Below are positions 1-11,010 of a DNA stretch of 59,628 bases, in pieces. Below the pieces are notes generated by a model that saw only the letters and a program-made list of their open reading frames with translations, did not search any database and had not been told where the DNA came from. A program made the translations under genes and the position numbers. Positions within the stretch are counted from its first letter, which is position 1, and every line of letters starts with the position of its first letter. This DNA comes from Zygnema cylindricum (Eukaryota; Streptophyta; Zygnematophyceae; Zygnematales; Zygnemataceae), in assembly GCA_037447655.1 (NCBI GenBank), contig JBBHKE010002463.1, forward strand, positions 1 through 59,628, given 5' to 3'.

Positions 1-1155
1 TAAGTTGGGCAGTTCCTGGTCAAAACGGAAACGGACATGTGAATCCTCGAACTAACGAATATGTCGTAGGTCTCATGAGTGCCTTGGGATATATTCACGA
101 CAAAGAATCGCAAAAAAATTTACGGAAAGCGGCAACTTTACGGTGGTTTAAAAACACGCTAATGGTGTTCCGAAAGTCTCAACAATGAGGTATATCGGTG
201 TTTAAACGTTTTTATAAATAGAAAATGTGTAAATTTATTATTATTTGCAACTACATTCTCATGTAGGAATGCATGAAAATTGTCCCACAAGAAAGGGATT
301 TCTTTTTAGAGTAGAGTAGAACCCGATTTTCTTTCTTAGCGAGGCTCGTCAAAAATGGTTTTGATTAGTATGCAAAATTCTTTTCTTGAATATTCACATA
401 TTTAATTTGCAAATTTTGGACGACAATATTTGTATACTATATATACTTAGTGTATTTTTGCACCATTTCTTTGAATAGGTATGTAGTATATTATGTCTAA
501 GGACGAGGTTACGTGAGAGATAGGTTGTTTATTTATTTCGAGAAAGATGACAAAAAAAAAGAAAGTACATCGACGAATACGAAATCAACAAATACGAGGG
601 ATTGGAAAAGAGGAAATCAATGGGCATTTTTGGTAAAAGATCCACATTGTATATTGTTTCCATTATAAAATAATTGTTACAGAGTCGGAGAAATTTGCTC
701 TCTACTGTGAATTTTTTTTTTTTGTTTTTTTTTGTGTTTTTAATTTTGTGGTGTTTGTCAGTTAAAATATGTGTGATATATATTTACTTCTTTTGAGTCT
801 TATGTGTTTCTTTTTACTGTGGAAAGCTCATAGTGATTTTGGCGGTAGTGTGGATTGCATAAAATTTAAAAGTAATTATTTTGTCGAAGTTTTACCAACT
901 TTTTGAGGGTAAATTGTACAATTTTTAGGGCAATTTAGTACTAAACTGTAGGAAATATAAAAAACTTCGTCAATGTAATTATACCCTATCTAGTGTTACT
1001 TTTTATTGAAATGTTGAAAATTTGAAATGTACTATACCGCGGAACATTGTTACGATAAAAGAAATTATTAGTGTGCACTCTTTACACGTGAGTTAGAAAA
1101 CCTCCTTCAGTTCCGAATGACGTGGCTGTTTTTTCTCGAGTACCCTTCCTTTACC

Positions 1156-1205
1156 AGGGTTTTTAGGGTTTTTATAGGGTTTTTATTTAGGGTTTTTCGG
1201 GTTTT
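1156..1205 (+). repeat. Interstitial telomere-like repeat
   Basis: Four to five imperfect AGGGTTTTT units resemble the plant telomere repeat TTTAGGG. Similar short runs occur near 7937-7970, 9741-9770 and 27755-27800. They are too degenerate to be a functional telomere. Confidence 0.6.
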
Positions 1206-1227
1206 GAGGACAAAGGCTTTGGACAAT

Positions 1228-1311
1228 CTTGATCTATTTGAATCTCATGATTTGGGATACCCAATGAGGCTTGATGTATTTGAATCTCATGATTTGGGAT
1301 ACCCAATGAGG
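1228..1311. repeat. 42-bp tandem duplication
   Basis: Two head-to-tail copies of a 42-bp unit (1228-1269 and 1270-1311) differ at one position, CTTGATCTATTTG against CTTGATGTATTTG. The near identity suggests a recent duplication. Confidence 0.85.
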
Positions 1312-1674
1312 ATTGTCATACAATATACCCTTTCACCTCCCTTAACCCTACATTTCTTTTTATCCAATGGACGTCGCTCCTCGACAACTCCTCATGTTTT
1401 CTCTTTGGATTAAAAACCCTATAAAACCTCGAGGGACTATGGCTCGTTGTCGTTGTTTTCTTCAAATGTGATTGGAAGGTCCTCGAAGCCGAGGACAAAT
1501 ATCGTGTTTCTAGGGTTTCCTTCACACAGAATAATGACTTGATTAAAAAGTGCGATGGGAATCTGATATTGTGGTTATGGATCCCTAACGTGTTCCGAAC
1601 CTCCCTCGATGTGCTCCGCCGAGCCTACCGAGCAAAAAGGGGAACTGCCGAGGGGTAAAAGTCTGGTCTGGCGG

Positions 1675-1735
1675 GAGGAGGGGAGGGGAGGGGAGGGGAG
1701 GGAGGGGAGGTGAGGTGAGGAGAGGGAGATGTAGG
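1675..1735 (+). repeat. G-rich (GGGGA)n run
   Basis: Repeated GGGGAGGGGAGGGG blocks contain more than four G-runs with 1-nt loops, so the plus strand could fold as a G-quadruplex. On the transcribed minus strand this is a pyrimidine run within the probable intron. Confidence 0.7.
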
Positions 1736-2132
1736 GGTAAAAAAGCAGGGGAGGGAGGAGTAAAAATGAATTAAAAAGGGGTAAAAGGAGAGTTGAGAAA
1801 AGAGGTAAACAGGGTAGGAAAGGATTTAAATGGGAAAAGAAAAAAGGGTAAAAAGGAAATTCTACTAATCAAAAGAAAGGGATAAGAAACAGGGATAGTT
1901 TTTTTTCTTTTCTTTTCTTTTCTTCTTTTTTACCTGAAGGATAAAAATTTGATCCAAAATTTCGGCTGCCTTTTTTATCCAATGGAGGGCCTCTCTCTCC
2001 CCCTCCCCCAGACTTGAAATCTGAAAATTAACCCAAAAAAACAATTATTTTATGGGGTATTTAACCATATTTTTACTATTGTTTTTCTTTATTTTGTTTT
2101 CACTCTTTCTAAAATTTCCGATTTTTAGGGAA

Positions 2133-2200
2133 GAGAGAGAGGGAGAGAGAGAGAGAGAGAGAGAAAGAGAGATAGGCAGAGAGACAGAGATAGAGAGATA
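2133..2200 (+). repeat. (GA)n microsatellite
   Basis: Almost pure GAGAGA with occasional GGGA, AAAGA and CAGA interruptions. It lies about 30 bp downstream of the exon 6 donor on the minus strand. Confidence 0.9.
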
Positions 2201-2230
2201 ATTAGAGTCCAAATTCTTCAATTAGCTTAC

Positions 2231-3609
2231 ATCAGCAGATAACGTGACGGGGACATATCTTTCAAGTTGTGATGTCAGCGAAGCAATTCGAGTGGAGGGA
2301 TCCGAAAAATAACTGTTGGAGGGAATAAAAATAAGTAAAAATAAACATAGGATCAAGAAAAGTACAATTTTGAGGATAAAAGGAGAAAAGAAAGAAAATG
2401 GGATTTGGGTTGAGAAATTGTGAAATTGAGAAATAGCAATTGACGATAAATTTGAAATTTGAGTCAACTAGAAGAAAACTGAGAAATTGAGAGTGACAGT
2501 GAAATTGAGATTAGAATTGAAAACTAAAAAAAAAATGAGAAATTGAGAGTGACAAGAAAGTTGAGATTGAGATTAAAATTGAAAACTGGAAGAAATTTGA
2601 GAGATTGAGAGTGACAGTGAAATTGAAAATGGGATTGGAATTGAAATGGGAATTTGATATTGGAAATGTGAGTGAAATAAAATTAAACAGAAATTAAAAT
2701 TGAAGTTGAAATCAAAAACGAAATGGAAATAGAAATAGAAATGGAAACCAAAATGGAAATTTGAAAAGAAAAAACGAAAACGAAATAAAATGGAAAATGA
2801 GATGGGAATCGAAAACCAATCGATCAAATATAAAGAAAGAAAGAAAAAAAAAATGAGAGGGAAACTGGATTAAGAAAGTGCATTTGAAATTAAAATTGCG
2901 ACAGAAATGTAGATCAAAACCGAAATGATCAAACCTTGAGGAATATGAAATTGAGAGAAATCGAAATCAAAATTGTGAGTAGAATTAAAATTGAAAAAAA
3001 AAAAAAACCGATAAAAAAGGAGAGTGAAATTAGATTTAGAATCAGAACTGAAAGGTAAAATTAGGCTTGAAATTTTTTCGTTAAGTCTGCAATTAACTGT
3101 TCTGAAAAAGAGTGAAAAAAAATACGAAGGAAACAATAGTGGAAACCTATTACCTTTTTCCTTCTATATGAAGCATAAAATGATTTTGCAATAAGTAAAA
3201 ACATACACAATATTTATATATATATATATATGTATTGCATATGTATGAAGCAAGATGGAGAGAACAGAGAGAGAGAGAGAGGGAGAGAGAGCGATAGAGA
3301 ACAGGGAGACAAAATGGGGGGAACCAGAGAGAGAGAGAGAGGAAATGACAATTAGGTCCAGAAAGAACAAGAGGGCAAGGGAGGGGGTGAGAAAGGGATA
3401 AGGAAAGTCATAGGAAATGGAAATAAATGGAGATACAAAGAGAAAGAGAGGGAGCAAGAAGAGAGAAAAAAAAAAGAAAGAGCGCGAGAGAAGAGGGCAA
3501 GAGAGTGAAACAACAGAAAGCAAGAAGAAAAAGAAAGAAAACGAGAGAGGGACTAAAAGATACAAAAAGAGGGAAAACAGAGGGAAGCAGCAAAGGGGAG
3601 AGAGAGAGA

Positions 3610-3645
<36 letters not shown>

Positions 3646-6600
3646 ACCGTACCATTCCTGCAGTGTGCAAAGAACTGCTGGTACCTGACGAAGAGAGGGA
3701 GAGAGAGGGACAGACAAACAGAGAGAGAAAGGACGAGAGAGAGAGGCAGACAGAGAGAGGGAGAGAGAGAGAGAGAGAGAGAGGATGCCCCATCATCCCT
3801 GCAATATGTCAAAGAACTGTCGGTACCTGAGGGAGAGAGAGAGAGAGGGAGGGAGAGAAAAGGAGAGAGAGAAATAGAGAGAGACAGAGAGAAAGGGAAA
3901 GAGCGAGAGGATGCCTCACCGTTCCTGCAGTGTGTCAAAGAACTGTTGGTACCCGAGGGAAAGAGAGAGAGGGACGAAGGAGGGGTCCCCCTGAGAGAGA
4001 GCCTCATAGTAGTCGGCAATCGGCATCCATTTTACCTCCTCCACCTCACTCTCCTATTTTTAATTTTTTTTCACAAACCCCAAAATATTGGGGTTAATTC
4101 ATTTATTTGTATGTTTTTTATATTTCACTAATTTTAAGAACATTTATTTTTGCATTTTTTTAGTTTTCTAAAATCATTAAAAGAACGAGAGAAAGAGGGA
4201 TAGAGAGAGAGAGAGAGGGAGAGGGGGAGAGAAAGACGAGCGTGAGAGCAAGAGACGAGAGTGAATGAGAGAGAGTGCGAGACAAAGAGAGAGAAAGTTA
4301 GTGAGAGAAAGTGCGAGAGAGAGAGAGGGAGAGAGAGAGAGAGAAGTTGAAAGAGGAAGAAAATATCCTTCTTCTTTTCCTCCAGTGGTCACATCCGTAC
4401 AAATGTGTCGCTATTAGAGTGACTATTTTTTTCAAGCGATTAAACTCGTTTTCTCTCCGTACACACTTTTCAAATTATTAATCCAATGATTCTGATGGAA
4501 AAGAGACATTCTTACTTTCGCATTTTTTTTATTTTTTTTCCCTAAAAAACCAAAATGAAAAAAGAGGCATGTGCCCTGAAAAAAAATGATTTAAAAAATT
4601 CAACACAATTATAATTTTAAAATTGAATTAGTGACTTTAAAAAATGAGCATAAACTTTAAATTCAATTTAGGAACAATAAAATAAGAAATTTTCAACCTA
4701 AAAAAAACAGTTTAACACTTTGCAATTTATAATCCTAAAAAATAAAAACAATATTCTATAAAAATCCAAAAAGAATACCTCAAAAAACCCTCAAAAAAAT
4801 CCCAAAAAAACCTTCAGAACCATCAGACAAACCCCAAAAAACCCTGAGAAACCTGGAAAAAATCCCAAAAAAGACTAAAAAAATCTCAGAAATAGAAAAA
4901 AAGGGGAGAAAAAAAAAACCACCTGAAGAGTGAAAGCTTCCAACGGAATTTGTTCCAAAACTGTAACGAGATAAACATCATTATATTCGTTGTTTATAAA
5001 CTTTCCATTATTCGTGACACTAAAAAACAAAAAAAAAAATAGAGAGGGCGAGAGGGAGAGAGGGAGAGAGGGAGCAAGGGAGAGAGGGAGCGAGGGAGAG
5101 AGGGAGTGAGGGAGAGAGAGGGAGCGAGGGAGAGAGGGAGCGAGGGAGAGAGGGTGAAAGAGAGAGGGGGAGAGAGCGAAAGTGGGAGAGAGAGAAAAAG
5201 GAAGAGAGAAAGAGAGAGCGAGAATGAGAAAGAGAGAGAAAAAGAGAGAGGAAGAGAGGAAGAGAGAATGAGAGAAGGGAGGAGAGGAGGGAGAGGCGGG
5301 AGTGGCGGGAAGAAACTGGTCAGTTTTTTCTTGTTCTGTTTTTCTTTTTGATTCATTTATTTTGAAAAACAAATAATGGAGTTTTCTTTGAAATTATTTC
5401 GAGGGCTTTTATGCTATGAGGGTGTTTTCAAGCCTTTTTTTTTTTTTTTTGGCTCCATATTTTAAATGGTAATCAAATTTTTGGATTTTAGATGCCAATA
5501 AAAATATATATTTTTTTCTTTTTTTTTTATTTTATTTGGGACATCAGTATTACTTTAAACAATGAAAATTTTAATAAATAACTTGGCGAAAAAAAAAAGC
5601 ATACTTCCCTCTTATTTTCCCTCTCTTTCCCCTTCCCGTCCAACACTCTAACTCCCTCTGCCATCCTCTCCCCTTCCCCCCTCCCTCCCATTCCCTCTCC
5701 ATACCCATTGTTCCTCTCTCTCGCCCCCCATTCCCTTCAATCAACCCCCCAATTCGCCCCCTCCCCCTCCCATTTTTCCCTCTCCCTCTCCCTCTCCTTC
5801 TCTTTTTCCCCGTACCTCCCTCTCTCCCTTTCCCCCTCCCCATCCTCCTGCCTCTCCCCTTCCCCTCCCCCCTCCCCTCCCCCTCCCTCTCCCCTGTCCC
5901 TCTCCCCCTCCCTCCCGCCCTCCCCCCCTCTCTCTCTCTCTCCCTCTCCCTGTCTCTCTCTCTTTCTCCCTCTCCCTCTCCCCCCCTCCCCCACTCACTC
6001 ATGTTGAAGAAACTCAAAGAGGAACTCGAAGGCAACTTCCGGAAGCTTTATCCCTAATTCCTCCTCTAACTCCCGCCTAGAGAGAGAGGGGAGGGAGAAA
6101 GAAAGGGAGAGAGAGAGGGAAAAAGTGAGGGAGAGAGGGAGAGAGAGGAAAGAGCAGGAGAGAGGGAGAGAGGAAAGAGCGGGAGAGAGGGAGAGAGAGA
6201 GGGAGAGAGAGGAAAGAGAGGCAGAGAGAAAGAGAAAGAGAGCGAGAGAGGGAGAAAGGGAGAGAGTGAGTGAGTGAGAGAGAAAAGAAATGATGGAATT
6301 TAAATGCAGATGAGGGAAACACATTTTTTCTCCAAAGAAGGAAAAAGAAGAAAAGGAAGGTCGACAAAATTATACATACTTGGGGTAGATAATGCCGTTA
6401 CAAAAAGTAGTTAAAAAAGGGTAAAATAAAATAAAATAAAATGGTTAAAGTACAACAGAAATAAAACTATTAAACACATTGTACTTGAAATGGAATCATC
6501 GTTTTCAACTGTCCTCTCCTATGTCTTACGTCCAATGTCCAATGTCCAATGTCCAATGTTCATTTTCAAATAGGTTATTCCTAAGGTTAACTGAGCAACG

Positions 6601-7766
6601 ACCAATGCCTATGTTACAATGTCCAACCTCCCTTGCCTTATATCTCATGTCGGTGTATAATGTCCAATGACCAAAATTCCATGTCCATATTTAAATGTCC
6701 AATACCAAGATTCAATGTCCAATGCCCGTCTAATGCCCAATGCCTGGCCAATGTCCAATGTCTTATGTCTAATGTTCGACCAGTCTCAAATGTCCAATAT
6801 TCAGTGACCAATTATAAATGTTTAACACCTATAATCCAATGTCCAATGCCTGTCTGATGCCCAATGTCTGTCCGATGTCCCATGTCCAATGTCCAATTTT
6901 AACATATCTAATGTCCATATGCAAACTCAAATGTCCAATATTTGGTGTCCACTTCTGTCCAATACCTAGGCTCCAACGTCCAATGCCCGTCCAATGCCCA
7001 ATGTCTGTCCAATGTGCAATCCCAAATGTCCCCTATCCACGTTTAAATAGCCCTCCACGTTTAAATAGTCCAACGCTAAATGTCCAGAATCAAATTTCAG
7101 AAGCCCGATTCCCAATATCCAATGCCCACTGTCCAATTCTAATTTGTGATGGTCCAACTTAATAATTCAATCTTGGAACTCTAAAATGCACTCGTACATT
7201 GTTCACCACCATAAGTGTGGTCATATCTATTTCAAAGTAGGTGTACTCAATAAGTTCTTTCAGCAGGCTTGAGGGGATTTGACCTTGAGTTACTATTAGC
7301 GTTAGTAACACTAATTTGGTGTCCCCTTTTGTTTCTCTTCGCCCTCGGACCACAAAATAGCGTTAATAACAGTAATTGTTTTTTTCTTACCGCTCATTCT
7401 ATAAATGGCCGAAAGTCAGCCATGTTCGATCAGAACTGTTTTAAAATTAATAACATTCAAATAAACTCCATGCTACACCGCCTATCATTATTAAAGTTAA
7501 AGGCGTTCAACTTTGTGATTAACCGTTAATTTTTATCCTTTGGCAAGCAATTGAAGGTAAAGGTCTTGCCCGTCGCTCGTGATATCATGATTGAAAATCG
7601 GAAGACTGTGTGATGAGAAAAAGTACTTTGACTACCCAAAAAATGACTCTAATAACGATGGGCGGTAAAGTAATTTTTATGCTCGAATAGCAATTCACGG
7701 CGTGGTTCCTTGTCTATCATGAACTTCCCCAAATCTCAAAAAAAAATATTCCATTCACACATGAAA

Positions 7767-7811
<45 letters not shown>

Positions 7812-8848
7812 ATGAGAGAGGAGAGAGAGAGAGAGTGGATTGGCATGAAACGTATCAAATAATTCCCAGCAAAGTCCACACCAGGCTTTGAAAGCACAAA
7901 AGGCAAGTGGTTTAATTTGGTTCGTTAATGTTTTTCAGGATTTTTCAGGGTCTTTTTAGGGTCTATTCAGGAATTTGCCTCAGTTCTCCGGTGTGACTAA
8001 AGATTTTTGTTTAATAGTTGAGCATTTGTTAGATAATTGAAACCTATCATAAGTTGAAGCTTGCTTGCCCAATGTCCCCAAAATTTACGTACATTTTATA
8101 AATGAAAATAACATCAATGCTAGTAAAATGCCTTTTAAAAATCCAAACCATTCCATCAACACGTAAACATATACCCGATGAGCATAAATTGTTTCCTCTA
8201 AAGTATTCCGTCAACTTTCCCCACCACAACGTATAATTTAAAAACTTAAAGCTTGATAGACATAATGTATAACTTTAATTTAGTTTCTGGAGACGTGATG
8301 ATTGTAGCCCACTTACTAAAATAGTGCTGTTAACACTTTTATGATTTTCGAAAAAAAAATGAGTGACCGAATCAGCCCTATAAATTCTAATAGCGATTGG
8401 CGGTGTATAAACCGAAATTAAACAAATTTATATCTTAAAAGTATCCTAGGCAAAATTTAAACCTAGATTAAAATTTTATGCACAAATATTTTGAAAATAA
8501 TCACAAGTCAAAATTTAACAAACATACATCTTTGAATTTCACACGAAAAAATGTGGCACAAATGTGGCACTTATTACACGATTGTCTTTTAACACGCAAA
8601 AAATAGACGAATATCTCAAAAGTCATAAAATGATCGTTAACAAATTTCAAAGTTATTTTAGAAAACACATACAAATATATATTAGACAAAACGTTAAAAA
8701 TAAAAATCATTTAAAAAAAAAGAAAAAACTATCGGAATATTTTAAGAAGAAAAAATATCTTGAAAAAAAATAACAGATACTTCTTTGTTAAAATTAATAC
8801 ATTATTCTATATAAAATGAATATCTATAGATTATTCTAAACATAATAA

Positions 8849-8879
<31 letters not shown>

Positions 8880-9472
8880 GAGAGAGAGAGAGATATGAAA
8901 AGTGATCTTTAAAAAAAATAACCTTGTTTAAAACAACAACTACATTAAACACACTAATTACTTTAGAAAAAAATTACCCCAAAAAAAAAAAACATAAATA
9001 TAATTACCTCGCGGTCGCAAGAGGCGTATCTCCGGCGGAAATGTGTCCCGCACTCGAAATATCCCAAAGTCCGGGCCACGAATCTTTTCCAGCTGCCCGT
9101 TTTTGCAAGAGAAGCTGCCCGGAAATTTCCGAATAAATCCAAACGTGTACGGCTCTATGGTACAGTCCTTCCTCGTGAACTTGCGTCCTGCGACACCGAA
9201 ATTAGTGTGGATCATAAGACATTATAAAGTGAATTTAACAGGAATATAACAGAAAATAAAAGATAATCGAGAGAAAAATCCTCTTCTGGGATCTGGGATT
9301 GAGAGATGTGTAAGGAGAAGGGGAAAAAAAAAAAAAAAAAAAAAAAACGATAAAATTTCTAACCATTTAAACAATATCAAACACCGAATTTTTACCTAGG
9401 AGCCGAATTTCCAGTGAGACGGCCTTCCTTGGAGAGAATATCAAGTCTCTCGGGCTCTGGTTCTCCTCCCAT
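2231..9472 (-). CDS. Nudix hydrolase, NUDX3-like with dipeptidyl-peptidase III-type extension (partial, 6 exons)
   Basis: Exons on the minus strand: 9396-9472, 9008-9187, 5999-6076, 4923-5019, 3920-4053 and 2231-2312. All have AG/GT borders and join in frame into 217 codons. The protein starts MGGEPEPERLDILSKEGR. The Nudix fold follows, with YHRAVHVW, DSWPGLWDISSAG and the Nudix box GHISAGD...RELEEELGI. The box's usual first Glu is Asp, as in plant NUDX3. Next come NGKFINNEYNDVYLVT and IPLEAFTLQ, then SLTSQLERYVPVTL, which in plant relatives leads into the DPP III-like region. Arabidopsis NUDX3 is reported to act on isopentenyl diphosphate; that activity here is inference. The chosen ATG matches the family start. 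The frame stays open upstream to an ATG at 9652, but that one lies inside a transposon end. The C-terminus was not found in the window. The gene is broken up by huge microsatellite introns but shows no stop in the six exons. Confidence 0.88.
3265..3905 (+). repeat. Compound (GA)n tract in Nudix intron 5
   Basis: A chain of GAGAGA arrays (about 3268-3300, 3325-3345, 3600-3642, 3670-3782, 3834-3900) is interrupted by AAGAA-rich stretches and by two short copies of Nudix exon 5. Long open frames in all readings of this region are artefacts of dinucleotide repetition, not genes. Confidence 0.9.
3644..3832 (-). repeat. Two decayed duplicates of the 3' end of Nudix exon 5
   Basis: The last ~45 nt of exon 5 (minus strand, encoding GYQQFFDTLQER plus the GGTGAGG donor, 3911-3958) recurs at 3782-3832 and 3644-3694, each copy bounded by (CT)n. 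The 3782-3832 copy reads GYRQFFDILQG and has lost the donor. The 3644-3694 copy has a base missing and a weak GTACGG donor. Both have gained a CAG acceptor-like start. They look like microsatellite-mediated tandem copies inside the following intron. Confidence 0.8.
4185..4350 (+). repeat. (GA)n tract in Nudix intron 4
   Basis: GAGAGA repeats with CGAGAG and GTGAGAG variants, pyrimidine-rich on the transcribed strand, about 130 bp upstream of the exon 5 acceptor. Confidence 0.85.
5040..5300 (+). repeat. (GAGGGA)n purine tract in Nudix intron 3
   Basis: About 260 bp of GAGGGAGAGAGGGAG units. On the minus strand it forms a long polypyrimidine tract that ends about 20 bp before the exon 4 acceptor at 5020-5021. 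Confidence 0.85.
5600..5998 (+). repeat. Pyrimidine tract directly downstream of Nudix exon 3
   Basis: About 400 bp of CCCTCTCC/TCTCTC starts at the exon 3 donor. It has the opposite strand polarity to the other tracts in this gene, so the transcript is purine-rich here. Exon 3 therefore sits between a CU-rich and a GA-rich intron end. Confidence 0.85.
6079..6290 (+). repeat. (GA)n tract directly upstream of Nudix exon 3
   Basis: About 210 bp of GAGAGGGAGAGA, polypyrimidine in the transcript, ending three bases from the exon 3 acceptor at 6077-6078. Confidence 0.85.
6516..7150 (+). repeat. Degenerate heptamer satellite (ATGTCCA)n
   Basis: Dense repetition of CCAATGTCCAATGTCCAATG begins as a clean 7-bp period at 6530-6555. 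It then drifts into longer higher-order phrases (CCAATGCCCGTCCAATGCC, CAATGTCTGTCC) over ~630 bp. It lies inside Nudix intron 2. Several open frames across it are repeat artefacts. Confidence 0.85.
7151..9007. other. Rest of Nudix intron 2
   Basis: AT-rich intron sequence with a (GA)n run at about 7768-7835 and a (TA)n(GA)n run at 8853-8896. Two inverted-repeat-end-like motifs (GATGGGCGGTAAAG near 7657, CGATTGGCGGTGTATAA near 8395) resemble the element ends at 31.3-33 kb. No gene seen. Confidence 0.6.
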
Positions 9473-9638
9473 ACTCGTCGAACTTTCCAGAAATCGCTTC
9501 GTATTTTGAAAAAGAACGAATCTCGAACGCGAATTTCCGAAAACGACTCTCTGAAAGCGAAACCTGAATACGGTACTAGTACGCGACAGAATGACAGATG
9601 AATATCGAACATGTCGTACTATATAATTGCTGAAATAA

Positions 9639-11007
9639 GGGCACTTTCCCATGTAACCGAAACTTAGTCTTGTAACTATGTTTATTAGCGAAGATTCTCC
9701 GTACTACTTTCAGAGCATTCCGATGTAACGCAATTAAGGGTTTTTTAGGGTTTTTAGGGTTTTCACGCAATTAACTTGTTAGGGCACTTTCGCATGTGCT
9801 AAGGTTACAGTTATTTTCTGTCGTTATCCTCCATAGCGTAATGCTATTTGTCGTCTAGCGCGTTTCGACCCACTTTCGCGTCCTTCCAGCTCATCTTCAA
9901 ACTTTATATAAAGTCACCTCGCGAGGTGTGATTTTAAATAAAGTTCCATGAGGTGAGCGAATAGGCAGATGCTGTCTCACTTGTTGGATATTTTTGACAT
10001 TTTTTGTGCGTGCAGTACCAAAAAAAAAACCCACTGCACGTTTCCAGCCTAGCAGCTGCTTTATTCCGTACAGGGGCCGTTGTAACCGAAACTTTAGTCT
10101 TGTAACTTTGTTTTTAGCGAAGATTCTCCGTACTACTTTCAGAGCATTCGTATGTAAAGAAATGAAATCGTTACTTTAAATTGTGACGGATGTAGACGTG
10201 GGTGTAATTTGTGACGCTTGTAGACGATTACAAAACTCGCGACAATTGATGACGTTTGCAAAATAGTGACGGTTGTAGACGTCTAGCTACTTGTGACATT
10301 GTAGATGTTTAGGGTTTGTGACATTTTGACGTCACGCTCAAATCATGAGAGCGTCGACATCACAAAATTTAAAACTTTCCGCCATAGCTTCCCGGTTTTG
10401 TTTTTTAGTATTTTCTTTCTCTACTTGCCATCAAAATACGCCCAAAGATAGTCTAACGGAATCATTTTTAGAGATCTTTCATTTGGTACCATTATTGACG
10501 TTTTTCATTGCAAGAATTGTGAGATAGACGCGGTAGTGGGAGAGGGAGAGAGAGAGAGGCGCTTTCATGACTTCGCTTTTGCGAAATGGCGTCCGTTGGT
10601 CGAGACCCCCTCCACGACCCCTGTACAGAAAAAAGCTCACAGAAAAAAAAGTCACACACAGGCTGGAAACGTGCAGTGGGTTTTTTTTTTGGTACTCCGC
10701 GCCCAAAAATTGTCAAAAACATCCGACAAGTGAGATAGCATCTACCTATTCGCTCACCTCATGGAACTTTATTTAAATTCACCTCGCGAGGCGACTTTAT
10801 ATAAAGTTTGAAGATGAGCTGGAAGGACGCGAAAGTGGGTCGAAACGCGCTAGACGACAAACTCCAGTATATATATAGTTTCAAGGTAACGCAACTTGTA
10901 CGGTGGAATTTCAATTTTTTGGTACGGCTGCGGATTTCCTCGTTTTTTTCTAAGTTATGGAGGAAAACGACAGAAAATAACTAACTTTAGCACACGCGAA
11001 AGTACCC
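9639..11007. mobile_element. PIF/Harbinger-like non-autonomous element, composite copy
   Basis: The ends are GGGCACTTTCCCATGT on the left and CGCGAAAGTACCC on the right, flanked by TAA at 9636-9638 and 11008-11010. A 3-bp TWA duplication is typical of PIF/Harbinger. The copy is rearranged. A left end (9639-9738) is followed from 9781 to about 10072 by an inverted copy of the right end. The left-end sequence then starts again at about 10073 and runs through a TGTGACG/TGTAGACG mini-repeat (10180-10330) to the true right end. No transposase frame is present. It lies 167 bp upstream of the Nudix ATG and could affect its promoter or 5' UTR. Confidence 0.7.
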
Positions 11008-11010
11008 TAA

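Larger units (their letters stand above)
1..2230. other. Gene-poor low-complexity stretch, probable intron downstream of Nudix exon 6
   Basis: On the minus strand this follows the GTAAGC donor that ends Nudix exon 6 at 2231, so it should be an intron or the 3' remainder of that gene. I searched the minus strand for the next conserved block expected in the Nudix/DPP III family and did not find it. The stretch is AT-rich, with a telomere-like run, a 42-bp tandem duplication, a G-rich run and a GA run, described separately. Short open frames here have no recognisable similarity. Confidence 0.5.

Noticed and set aside
3265-3905. CRISPR-like array
   Set aside because: The spaced repeats are exon fragments in a eukaryotic microsatellite intron, with no regular repeat-spacer structure.
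3164-4131. Several long open frames of Ser-Leu or Arg-Glu repeats on both strands
   Set aside because: They are translations of (GA)n/(CT)n microsatellites in Nudix introns; only the short exon 5 segment is genuine.
5571-6324. Open frames rich in Pro-Ser-Leu or Gly-Arg-Glu
   Set aside because: Products of the purine/pyrimidine tracts; only 5999-6076 is coding.
6479-7162. Open frames across the ATGTCCA satellite
   Set aside because: Repetitive Met-Ser-Asn-Val-Gln-Cys readings without family similarity.
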